Shown here in pieces: positions 38,323-45,906 of a stretch of 64,000 bases of DNA. The notes beneath the pieces were generated by a model that was given only the letters and a program-made list of their open reading frames with translations, did not search any database and was not told where the DNA came from. The translations under genes and the position numbers were made by a program. Source of the stretch: Ameyamaea chiangmaiensis (lineage in GTDB: Bacteria; Pseudomonadota; Alphaproteobacteria; Acetobacterales; Acetobacteraceae); contig NZ_BAPT01000006.1 of NCBI RefSeq assembly GCF_025995235.1, positions 62,001-126,000 of the forward strand. The letters run 5' to 3'. The stretch's first letter is position 1. The number at the start of each line of letters is the position of its first letter.

Positions 38323-38573
38323 CGCCCCGCCCGGCCGCCGTGACGCTGTGGTTCTGGCTGAACCTCGCCGTCGGGATCTGCCCTCTGCCATACTGGATGG
38401 TTGGCCGATCCGATGCGCGGGTCATGGGGTGCCCGATCGCCATCCTGTATTGCGTCGGGTTGCTGATCTCGATCACCGCATGCCTGTTTGCGCTGTATCG
38501 CGCCGATGACCGGCGCGGCTATTTTGTCGACACCGATCCACCCGCCCCAGGCACCCCGCCTGCGACGTTTTGA
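38319..38573 (+). CDS. Small membrane partner of the symporter (DUF3311/YhdT-like)
   Basis: 84 residues with two membrane helices (WFWLNLAVGICPLPYWMVG, and CPIAILYCVGLLISITACLFALYRA). Its start overlaps the symporter stop as ATGA. Small two-helix proteins of the DUF3311/YhdT type are commonly paired with SSS symporters (here after, in PanF after YhdT, before). Function is unknown; assembly or activity support of the transporter is likely. Confidence 0.65.
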   Translation: MTPRPAAVTLWFWLNLAVGICPLPYWMVGRSDARVMGCPIAILYCVGLLISITACLFALYRADDRRGYFVDTDPPAPGTPPATF

Positions 38574-38634
38574 CCGCGTTGTGCCGGTTGGCCATAACCG
38601 TCGCCTCGCTCATCCGACCCTGAAAGCACGCACC

Positions 38635-39366
38635 ATGACCCAGGACGAACAACAGCTCCGGTGCGATCTGGCCGCCGCCTATCGGCTGATCGCGCATTTC
38701 GACATGACCGATCTGGTCTACACGCATCTGTCGGTGCGACTGCCGGGCGATGCCAACCGCTTTCTGGTCAATCCGTACGGCTATCTGTTCGAGGAAATCA
38801 CCGCGAGCTCGCTCGTCGTGGTCGACGCGGACGGCCTGCCGGCGCAGGCGACGACCCACGACGTCAACCCGGCGGGCTTCGTCATACACTCCGCGATCCA
38901 TCGCCAGCGCCACGACGCCGCCTGCGTGATGCACACGCACACCCTCGCCGGGATGGCCGTCGCGGCCCAGAAGCAGGGCATCCTGCCGCTCAACCAGATC
39001 AGCATGGAGTTCAGCACCTCGGTCGCCCTTCACCCGTATGAAGGAATCGCGGCCGACGACAACATGAGCGAGCGTGAACGTCTGGTGGCCGACCTTGGCG
39101 ACGCCACCGCGATGATTTTGCAAAACCACGGCCTGTTGACCGTCGGCACCAGCGTCGCGGAAGCCTTCTATCGCATGTACTATCTCGATCAGGCATGCCG
39201 CATCCAGCTCGCGGCGCAAGCGGCCGGCGTGCCGCTGAACATCCCGTCAGAGGCAACCGTCGCCCGCACGAATACGCAATTCGTCGAGGAAGCGGACAAG
39301 GGTATTCTGGTGTGGAAAGCGCTTCTTCGTAAGCTCGACCGCGAACAGCCCGACTACAAGGACTGA
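38635..39366 (+). CDS. Class II aldolase/adducin family protein
   Basis: 243 residues from ATG 38635. The metal-binding histidines are visible in HTHTLAGMAVAA (His-x-His of the zinc site) and LQNHGLLTVG (third histidine), with YTHLSVRLPGDANRFLVNPYG near the N-terminus. The family covers L-fuculose-phosphate-type aldolases and phosphate-free relatives. The context with an amidase and symporter hints at a carboxylate or sugar-acid degradation step, but substrate is not readable. Confidence 0.85.
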   Translation: MTQDEQQLRCDLAAAYRLIAHFDMTDLVYTHLSVRLPGDANRFLVNPYGYLFEEITASSLVVVDADGLPAQATTHDVNPAGFVIHSAIHRQRHDAACVMHTHTLAGMAVAAQKQGILPLNQISMEFSTSVALHPYEGIAADDNMSERERLVADLGDATAMILQNHGLLTVGTSVAEAFYRMYYLDQACRIQLAAQAAGVPLNIPSEATVARTNTQFVEEADKGILVWKALLRKLDREQPDYKD

Positions 39367-39370
39367 TCGA

Positions 39371-39415
39371 CCGGGGGACACAGGCTGGGCACGGCATCCG
39401 GCCTGTATCCCCCCG
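39371..39415. terminator. Imperfect 15-bp hairpin between convergent aldolase and acdS genes
   Basis: CCGGGGGACACAGGC (39371-39385) pairs with GCCTGTATCCCCCCG (39401-39415) at 13 of 15 positions; a short T-run follows at 39421-39423. It lies five bases after the aldolase stop and just after the acdS stop on the other strand, so it may end both transcripts. Confidence 0.6.
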
Positions 39416-39424
39416 TCGGGTTTA

Positions 39425-40441
39425 TCAGCCGTTGCGATAATACCAGCTGTAGCCGTTCAGGGCCGGTGCACCGCCGAGATGCACATACAGGACCTTGGAC
39501 CCGTCGGGGAAAAAGCCCTTGCCGACCAGATCGATCAGCCCCTGCATCGATTTTCCCTCGTAGACCGGATCGGTAATCATGGCCTCGGTCCGCGCCGCCA
39601 GCCGGATAGCCTCATTCGTCTCGTCGGACGGGACGCCATAGGCCGGATAGGCATAGTCTTCGAGAATCACGATCTCATCCTCACGCACATCACGCCCCAG
39701 ACCCACGAGATCGGCGGTGCCGTCGACGATCCGGCGAACCTGCGCCCGCGTCTGCTCCGGCGTGCCGGACGCATCGATCCCGATCACCCGGTCGGCGCGG
39801 CCCTGGTCGGCGAACCCCACGACCATGCCGGCCTGCGTCGAGCCGGTGACGACGCAGACGATGACGTAGTCGAACGTAAAGCCGAGTGCGGCTTCCTGCG
39901 CCGCCACTTCCTGCGCGAACCCGACATAGCCCAGCCCGCCATAGGGGTGCACGGAGGCACCCGCCGGAATGGCGTATGGAACACCCCCTGCCTCTTTGAC
40001 GGACCGGATGGCGTCTTCCCAGCTTTTCCGGATCCCGATGTCGAACCCGTCCTCGACCAGACGGGACTCCGCGCCCATGAGACGGGTCATGAGAATATTG
40101 CCGACGCGGTCGTAAACGGCGTCGTGATGCGGCACCCATTGCTCCTGCACCACCACGCACTTCATGCCGAGCTTCGCCGCCGTCGCGGCCACCATGCGCG
40201 TATGGTTGGACTGCACGCCCCCTATGGACACGAGCGTATCGGCACCCGCCCGGACCGCGTCCGGCACGATGTATTCGAGCTTACGGAGCTTGTTGCCGCC
40301 CATGGCCAAACCCGAATTGCAGTCCTCGCGCTTGGCGTAGATCTGCACCCGGCCGCCTAGCGCTTCGGTCAGGCGGGGCAGACACTCGATCGGTGTCGGG
40401 CCGAAGGTCAGCGGGTATCGTTCGAATTGCTCAAGGTTCAT
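39425..40441 (-). CDS. acdS: 1-Aminocyclopropane-1-carboxylate deaminase
   Basis: Start at ATG 40441 gives exactly 338 residues, the standard AcdS length. The PLP lysine lies in MGGNKLRKLEY, the nucleophile Ser in SIGGVQSNHTR. The residues that separate true ACC deaminase from D-cysteine desulfhydrase are of the deaminase type: Glu in DPVYEGKSM and Leu in LYVHLGGAPALN. The enzyme opens ACC, the ethylene precursor, to 2-oxobutyrate and ammonia, lowering plant ethylene. Divergent from an Lrp-type regulator gene, the usual acdS/acdR arrangement. Confidence 0.93.
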   Translation of the reverse strand: MNLEQFERYPLTFGPTPIECLPRLTEALGGRVQIYAKREDCNSGLAMGGNKLRKLEYIVPDAVRAGADTLVSIGGVQSNHTRMVAATAAKLGMKCVVVQEQWVPHHDAVYDRVGNILMTRLMGAESRLVEDGFDIGIRKSWEDAIRSVKEAGGVPYAIPAGASVHPYGGLGYVGFAQEVAAQEAALGFTFDYVIVCVVTGSTQAGMVVGFADQGRADRVIGIDASGTPEQTRAQVRRIVDGTADLVGLGRDVREDEIVILEDYAYPAYGVPSDETNEAIRLAARTEAMITDPVYEGKSMQGLIDLVGKGFFPDGSKVLYVHLGGAPALNGYSWYYRNG

Positions 40442-40540
40442 CGGGCATATCCTGCGAGAAAGGTCACATCGACCCGATAGTCGATCCCGACTGAAATGTG
40501 CTTTCAATATTGGTCATTATTCCGGATGACCTGATACTAA

Positions 40541-40558
40541 TTTCCACATTAATGGAAA
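40541..40558. promoter_or_regulatory. Palindrome in the acdS/acdR intergenic region
   Basis: TTTCCA-CATTAA-TGGAAA is an inverted repeat with exact 6-base arms, 26 bases before the acdR start. Its placement fits autoregulation by the Lrp-type protein or acdS control. It also resembles the sites at 22991 and 35246. Confidence 0.5.
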
Positions 40559-40583
40559 CATTCTCTCGTATGTAGGCGGTCTT

Positions 40584-41060
40584 ATGAACGATTCTCCCGA
40601 CACCACTCTCGACCGCACTGATCAGGCAATTCTGCGCCTGCTACAGGCCAACGGTCGCCTCTCGAACGCTGACCTTGCGCAGCAGGTGAACGTCAGCGCG
40701 GCGACCTGCCACCGCCGGACCCAGCGCCTGTTCGAGGAGGGCTATATCGACGCCGTGCACGCGCGCCTCAACCCCGCGCGCGTCGGCATGGGCACGGTCG
40801 CCCAGGTCGCCGTGGTGCTGGACCGTTCGACGCCTGAGAGTTTCGCGCTGTTCGAGGACGCGGTCAGGGCCATGCCCATGGTCCTCGACTGCTATCTGGT
40901 TGCGGGGGATTTCGATTATCTTCTGAAGATTCGCGTCCGCGACATGCAGGATTTCAACACCCTGCATGCCTCACAACTTATCGCGCTGCCCGGCGTGCGT
41001 CAGGCGCGCACGTTTTTCGTCATGAAGGAGGTCAAGGACGGCGGTCTGTTGCCTCTCTGA
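40584..41060 (+). CDS. acdR: Lrp/AsnC-family regulator, probable AcdR
   Basis: 158 residues. The N-terminal helix-turn-helix reads LDRTDQAILRLLQANGRLSNADLAQQVNVSAATCHRRTQRLFEEGYI, followed by the RAM/AsnC ligand domain with LDCYLVAGDFDYLLKIRVRDMQDFNTL. The family forms octamers that bind amino acids. In many proteobacteria the divergent Lrp-type AcdR activates acdS in the presence of ACC; that assignment here is by position and family. Confidence 0.85.
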   Translation: MNDSPDTTLDRTDQAILRLLQANGRLSNADLAQQVNVSAATCHRRTQRLFEEGYIDAVHARLNPARVGMGTVAQVAVVLDRSTPESFALFEDAVRAMPMVLDCYLVAGDFDYLLKIRVRDMQDFNTLHASQLIALPGVRQARTFFVMKEVKDGGLLPL

Positions 41061-41066
41061 CGACGG

Positions 41067-42194
41067 TTATGGCCGCGGCAGGGTGATGCGCACCACGATC
41101 CAGGGGCGCTCCTCCAGATCGTGGCCGCCATTGAACACCGGCAGACGCGACCATTGCCCGACCGTGCCGTACAGCGCGCCGTGAGCATAGGTCAGCCCGT
41201 CGGGCGCCACCAGACGCGGGTCATGCGCCACGACCGAGATCGACCCGTCCGGATGGCGCGCCAAAATACCGTGACGCTCGATGTCGGTCAGATACAGCGT
41301 GCCGTCGGGCGCCGTCGCCTCGCCGTCCCCCATGCCGGCTTCGCCCTCGTCGTGAACGCTGGCCAGGATCTGCGCGTCGCTGGCCTTCGGGTCGGCCAGC
41401 GTCGCGGTCGGGGCGGCATAGAGTTCGCGGCTGGTCAGCGGCTGCCAGAACAGTGTCGTCTGATCCGCGCTCAGACCGATGCCGTTCGCGCCGGCCTGCG
41501 CCATCGTCGGATGATCGGCGTCATAACGCGATGCTCTGCCGTCCAGCACGGCCAGAAATCCGGGCTTGGGCATCACGCAGGGCGCGTCGGCCAGAATCCG
41601 GCGCTGGTGCCCGGTGGCCAGATCCACCACGATCAGCGCCGGATGCGTGGTCTGCGAGGAATCGGTGATGAAGGCCGTGCCCGACGCCCCATGCGTCACA
41701 TCGACGCGCACGTCGTTCGGGTGGCTGTCTGGCCGCAGGGCCGGGGCCTCGAGCGCAATGGTCCGCGTGACGCGATTGGTCTTCGGGTCGATCGCGAACA
41801 GGCGCGCCGCGCCCGGCACCGTCCCCTTGTCGGCGAGAAGGCCCTCATCCAGCACCCATAGCGTACCGTGCGCGTCCACGGTCATGCCCAGCGGCGAGAC
41901 GAATCCCGCTTGCTGCGCCGCGTCGGGAAATGGCGTCAGATGTCCGTTGCCGAACACCGCGAGACGCGGGCCGGCGTGGTCATGCGCGCTGCGGGGAAAA
42001 CCCAGCACCAGCCGCCCATCCGGTAGAACCGCAATGCCGGAGGGCTGCGCGTCGGGAAACCGTCCGATGACCGTCACGTTTCCACTGGGCGCCGCACCCT
42101 TGTCCACGCTGTCGGCGGCATGGGCCCCCACCGGGACGGACTGGGCGGCAAGACAGGCCGCAAGGCCGGCAACACATTTCAGACGATGGTTCAC
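41067..42194 (-). CDS. Yellow/MRJP-type (L-dopachrome tautomerase-related) exported protein
   Basis: About 375 residues from GTG 42194, with GAAGGGA ahead of it; this gives a good signal peptide (NHRLKCVAGLAACLAAQSVPVGAHA). The body is a beta-propeller of the Yellow/major royal jelly type, shown by PSGIAVLPDGRLVLGFPRS, the SPLGMTVDAHGTLWVLDEG blade, PNDVRVDVTHGASGTAFITDS, NGIGLSADQTTLFWQPLTSRELY and GTVGQWSRLPVFNGG. A SMP-30-like lactonase role is an alternative. The bacterial function is unknown. Convergent with acdR, six bases between stops. Confidence 0.8.
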   Translation of the reverse strand: MNHRLKCVAGLAACLAAQSVPVGAHAADSVDKGAAPSGNVTVIGRFPDAQPSGIAVLPDGRLVLGFPRSAHDHAGPRLAVFGNGHLTPFPDAAQQAGFVSPLGMTVDAHGTLWVLDEGLLADKGTVPGAARLFAIDPKTNRVTRTIALEAPALRPDSHPNDVRVDVTHGASGTAFITDSSQTTHPALIVVDLATGHQRRILADAPCVMPKPGFLAVLDGRASRYDADHPTMAQAGANGIGLSADQTTLFWQPLTSRELYAAPTATLADPKASDAQILASVHDEGEAGMGDGEATAPDGTLYLTDIERHGILARHPDGSISVVAHDPRLVAPDGLTYAHGALYGTVGQWSRLPVFNGGHDLEERPWIVVRITLPRP

Positions 42195-42324
42195 CGTGAC
42201 AGATCCCTTCCATATGGTTGCGTCGCGCCGCCCACGACGGCGACGCGGTTTATGCAACGCCGTCCATGTGCGCCCGTTTTACCGACGCCGGCCAGTCCCG
42301 AAGGCCGCGCAGAATTTCCTTTAC

Positions 42325-42339
42325 GAACAAATAAGGAAC
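42325..42339 (+). promoter_or_regulatory. LexA (SOS) box of the alphaproteobacterial type
   Basis: GAAC-AAATAAG-GAAC is an exact GAAC-N7-GAAC direct repeat, the known alphaproteobacterial LexA operator. It lies 15 bases before the start of the radical SAM repair gene. The following operon encodes DNA-repair-type proteins, which makes SOS control plausible. Confidence 0.75.
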
Positions 42340-42354
42340 AAATAGCATCCCAGG

Positions 42355-43587
42355 ATGGCCGCACAGTCCCTCGCCGACAAGCTCGCAATTCTTTCAGACG
42401 CCGCGAAGTATGATGTCTCCTGCGCGTCGAGCGGTGGCGAGAAGCGCGATTCGCGCAAGGGTGGCGTCGGGTCGTCGGGCGGCAGCGGTATCTGCCACGC
42501 CTACACGCCCGACGGGCGCTGCGTGTCATTGCTGAAGATCCTGATGACGAATGTGTGCATCTTCGACTGCGCGTACTGCATCAACAGGGTCAGCTCCAAC
42601 GTCGAACGCGCACGGTTTTCTGTCGAAGAGGTCGTGTCCCTGACGCTGGAGTTCTATCGCCGCAATTACATCGAAGGCCTGTTCCTCTCGTCGGGCATCA
42701 TCCGCTCGCCGGACCAGACGATGGCCGACATGGCGCGTATCGCGCGGACCCTGCGCGAGGATCATGGCTTCAAGGGGTACATCCACCTCAAGACCATTCC
42801 CGACGCCGCGCCGGAGCTGATCCGTGAGGCCGGGCTCTGGGCTGATCGGTTGTCGATCAACGTGGAATTGCCGCAGGACGCCAGCGTCAGGGCACTGGCG
42901 CCGGAAAAACGCCCCGAGACCATTCGCGGCGCCATGGCACAGGTCAGGATCGAGAGCGAAGCGGCACGCGACACAAGCTTTACCGGCCGACGGGCGCGGC
43001 GGTTCGCCCCGGCAGGGCAAAGCACGCAGATGATCATCGGGGCCGACGGCGCGGACGACGTGACCATCCTGAATGCCTCCACGCGGCTCTATGCCGGCTA
43101 CGGGCTGCGGCGCGTCTATTATTCGGCCTTTTCGCCGATCCCCGATGCCTCGGCGGCACTGCCGCTGATCCAGCCGCCCCTGGTGCGCGAGCATCGGCTG
43201 TATCAGGCCGACTGGCTGATGCGGTTTTACGGCTTCTCCGCCGAGGAAATCGCAACCGGCGCGCAGGACGGGCATCTGGCCCTCGATATCGATCCCAAGC
43301 TCGCCTGGGCTTTGAAGCATCGCGCGCAGTTCCCGCTCGATGTCAATCGCGCCCCGCGCGAGCAGCTGCTGCGGGTGCCCGGATTTGGCGTCCGCACGGT
43401 CGGAAAAATACTGAACGCACGGCGCGATCGTACCCTGCGCTTTGAGGATCTGCTGCGGCTGGGCGCACGCATGAGGCTTGCGAAACCCTTCGTGACCATA
43501 GGCGGATGGACCCCGCGCGGCCTGACCGACACGGCCGATCTGCGGGCGCGGTTCGCCCCCGCCCCCCGGCAGCTCGCCCTGCTGTGA
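42355..43587 (+). CDS. Putative DNA modification/repair radical SAM protein
   Basis: 410 residues of the family typically paired with a DUF4130/UdgX protein. The radical SAM cluster CxxxCxxC is in NVCIFDCAYCINR (about residues 63-70). Other family strings are the N-terminal YDVSCASSGG, GICHAYTPDGRCVSLLKILMTN, the EGLFLSSGI segment and RPETIRGAM. A C-terminal helix-hairpin-helix-like stretch (LLRVPGFGVRTVGKIL) suggests DNA binding. Substrate is unknown. The next gene overlaps by four bases (GTGA) and a LexA box lies upstream. Confidence 0.88.
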   Translation: MAAQSLADKLAILSDAAKYDVSCASSGGEKRDSRKGGVGSSGGSGICHAYTPDGRCVSLLKILMTNVCIFDCAYCINRVSSNVERARFSVEEVVSLTLEFYRRNYIEGLFLSSGIIRSPDQTMADMARIARTLREDHGFKGYIHLKTIPDAAPELIREAGLWADRLSINVELPQDASVRALAPEKRPETIRGAMAQVRIESEAARDTSFTGRRARRFAPAGQSTQMIIGADGADDVTILNASTRLYAGYGLRRVYYSAFSPIPDASAALPLIQPPLVREHRLYQADWLMRFYGFSAEEIATGAQDGHLALDIDPKLAWALKHRAQFPLDVNRAPREQLLRVPGFGVRTVGKILNARRDRTLRFEDLLRLGARMRLAKPFVTIGGWTPRGLTDTADLRARFAPAPRQLALL

Positions 43588-45023
43588 CCTACGCCGTCTC
43601 CCTGCCCGAACGCGGCACGTTCGAGGCATGGCGCCGTGCCGCGCGGCTGGCCCTCAGCCATTCCATTGCCCCCGAGCGCATCGACTGGACCGGGGGTGGC
43701 GGCCTGTTCGCGGGCGCGTCCCTTCCCGGCACGGCGGGAGAGCGCCCGGTGACGGTCATCCCCGCGTTTCCCGCTCTGGCCCGCACCGTGATGTGGCATG
43801 CCTCGCCGCAGCGTTTTGCACTTCTGTATCAGGCCTTGTGGCGCCTTGCGCACAGGGAGGCCGCCTTGTCCGCCGCCGATCCGCTGGGGCGCCAGCTCGA
43901 CCTCATGGCCCGATCCGTACGGCGCGATATCCACAAGATGCACGCGTTCGTCCGATTTCGGGAGGTGCCGAGCGACACATCGCGCCGTCGGTTCGCGGCC
44001 TGGTTCGAACCCGATCACTATACGCTCGAGCCGGGTTGCGGCCTGTTCGCGCGACGCTTTGCCGACATGGACTGGCTGATCGCCACCCCCTATCTCACGG
44101 CGCGCAGCGAGGCGGGGGCCCTGCGCTTCCACAGTGGCGGCACACGCCCCGATCTGCCGCCCGACGCATCGGAGTCGTTGTGGGCGACCTATTTCGCCAA
44201 TATTTTCAATCCCGCACGCATCAAGCTGTCCGCCATGCGATCGGAGATGCCGCGAAAATACTGGAAAAATCTGCCGGAAACACAACTCATCCCCGACATG
44301 CTCGCGGACGCCGAGGCCCGCGTCAAACGCATGCGCGATGCCGGTGCCAGCACGCCCAACCCGGCATCGGCCGCCATTTCCACCCGCTATCGCGCCACGA
44401 TGCCGCGCCCGGCCGACGTGCCGGAGTCCCTTGCCGATGCGCGCGCAGCCGCCTTGCAGTGTCGGCGCTGCACCCTGTGCGAGGCCGCCACACAGACGGT
44501 CTGGGGCACGGGCGATCCGGACGCGGCGATGATGATCGTGGGCGAACAGCCGGGCGACCGCGAGGACCTTGTGGGCCAGCCGTTCGTGGGGCCGGCGGGA
44601 GACGTCCTGCGTGAGGCGCTGCGCGAGGCGGCCGTCGATGCCGACCGGATATGGATGACCAATGCCGTCAAACACTTCAAATTCACGCCCCGTGGCACGC
44701 AGCGCCTGCACCAGAGCCCCGACCGGGGCGAAATCCAGCACTGCCGATGGTGGCTGGGCCTCGAACTAGCGTTCGTCCGGCCGCGCGTGACGCTGGCCCT
44801 GGGTGCATCGGCCGCGTTCGCCTTGACAGACGATCACACCGCATTGGCACCTCGACGAGGGCACGTCGAAACCGGCCTGCATGGAGGTCCGGTCGTTCTC
44901 TCCTGGCACCCGTCCTATATCCTGCGCCTGTCCAGCCCAACGGCGCGCGACACCGCGCAGCGCGCATTGGTCGCCGATATCCGAGCGGCCGTCGCGAAAG
45001 CGAACCAGCCACCCGAAGCCTGA
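43584..45023 (+). CDS. DUF4130 domain fused to UdgX-type uracil-DNA glycosylase
   Basis: 479 residues from GTG 43584, overlapping the upstream stop (GTGA). Residues ~1-250 are the DUF4130 repair domain (QRFALLYQALWRL, RRDIHKMHAFVRFREV, DMDWLIATPYLTA). The C-terminal part is a family-4-like glycosylase with an iron-sulphur cysteine pair (CRRCTLCEA), GEQPGDREDLVGQPFVGPAG (motif A) and HPSYILR (late motif). The UdgX loop KRRIH reads TQRLH here, keeping the Arg and the His that forms the covalent bond with abasic DNA. UdgX excises uracil and traps the site. Confidence 0.9.
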   Translation: MTYAVSLPERGTFEAWRRAARLALSHSIAPERIDWTGGGGLFAGASLPGTAGERPVTVIPAFPALARTVMWHASPQRFALLYQALWRLAHREAALSAADPLGRQLDLMARSVRRDIHKMHAFVRFREVPSDTSRRRFAAWFEPDHYTLEPGCGLFARRFADMDWLIATPYLTARSEAGALRFHSGGTRPDLPPDASESLWATYFANIFNPARIKLSAMRSEMPRKYWKNLPETQLIPDMLADAEARVKRMRDAGASTPNPASAAISTRYRATMPRPADVPESLADARAAALQCRRCTLCEAATQTVWGTGDPDAAMMIVGEQPGDREDLVGQPFVGPAGDVLREALREAAVDADRIWMTNAVKHFKFTPRGTQRLHQSPDRGEIQHCRWWLGLELAFVRPRVTLALGASAAFALTDDHTALAPRRGHVETGLHGGPVVLSWHPSYILRLSSPTARDTAQRALVADIRAAVAKANQPPEA

Positions 45024-45048
45024 TCCACGGCGCTGCCCCGACAGGCGG

Positions 45049-45906
45049 TCACCCGACAGCCGGCATGGTCTGCAACAGTCCCTCGGCCACGCGCTGCACA
45101 TCCTGAAGCGACGGCGCATTGGGGTGGCGCAGGGCCATCAGCGCCTGATGGCGGATCGAGTCGGAGACACGCCCGTCGCGCCGGATCATCCCGGCAAGGG
45201 CGGGCGCCTGACCCAGAAAGGCCCCACACGCGCGGGCAAGGCTGTCGTAAATACGCTGGCCGCTCCGATAACTGGACGTCTGGTTGATCACCAGCCGCAC
45301 GTCCCCGCTTTCGAAGCCGAGAGACGTCCTGTCGCGGGTAAGTAGCTTGATGACGGCATAGGCGTCCGTCAGCGCCGTGGGCTCCTCGGTTGTCAGGACC
45401 AGAGTCGTGTCGGCGCGCGCGGCCATCCGCCGTGTCGTGACGTCGATACCGGCGCACAGATCGAACAGGATCACATCATACTCGTATAACTCCCTGACGG
45501 ATGCGACGAGGTCCTCGATCTGACCGGCCCCGAGAGCGGACAGGGACGGCATGCCCGAATGGCCCGGCAACACGTCGAACGACACCGCGCGGCCCCCCGG
45601 CAACGCGTCGCCGACCGGAACGCGGACAATGCTGTCCTCCAGCGACGAGCGACCTGCGACGACATCCTTCAGATCGCACTGCGGCAGAAGGCCAAGCTGT
45701 ATATCCACGTTGGCCAGGCCGAAATCGCCATCCAGGACCAGAACCCGAAGGGGCCGTGATCGTAACGCAAGACACTGCGCGAGCGAGACCGAGAACCACG
45801 TTTTGCCAACGCCGCCCTTGCCCGATGCGACAGCGACAATGCGGGGGCATGTTCTGGAGGCCGAGGCGGTCGCGCCGCGGAGGATCGTCGTGTCCATCAT
45901 TGTCAT
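45049..45906 (-). CDS. flhG: Flagellar number regulator FlhG (MinD-like ATPase)
   Basis: 285 residues of the MinD/ParA family, with deviant Walker A SGKGGVGKTWFSVSLAQ (about residues 28-44), VLVLDGDFGLANVDIQLGL and VILFDLCAGID (switch regions). It overlaps flhF by four bases and closes the flagellar operon. FlhG limits flagellar placement and number with FlhF; the N-terminal FlhF-activating residues are not clear here. Confidence 0.88.
   Translation of the reverse strand: MTMMDTTILRGATASASRTCPRIVAVASGKGGVGKTWFSVSLAQCLALRSRPLRVLVLDGDFGLANVDIQLGLLPQCDLKDVVAGRSSLEDSIVRVPVGDALPGGRAVSFDVLPGHSGMPSLSALGAGQIEDLVASVRELYEYDVILFDLCAGIDVTTRRMAARADTTLVLTTEEPTALTDAYAVIKLLTRDRTSLGFESGDVRLVINQTSSYRSGQRIYDSLARACGAFLGQAPALAGMIRRDGRVSDSIRHQALMALRHPNAPSLQDVQRVAEGLLQTMPAVG

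Noticed and set aside
36829..38391. Minus-strand open frame of about 520 codons
   Set aside because: Antisense shadow of the SSS symporter.
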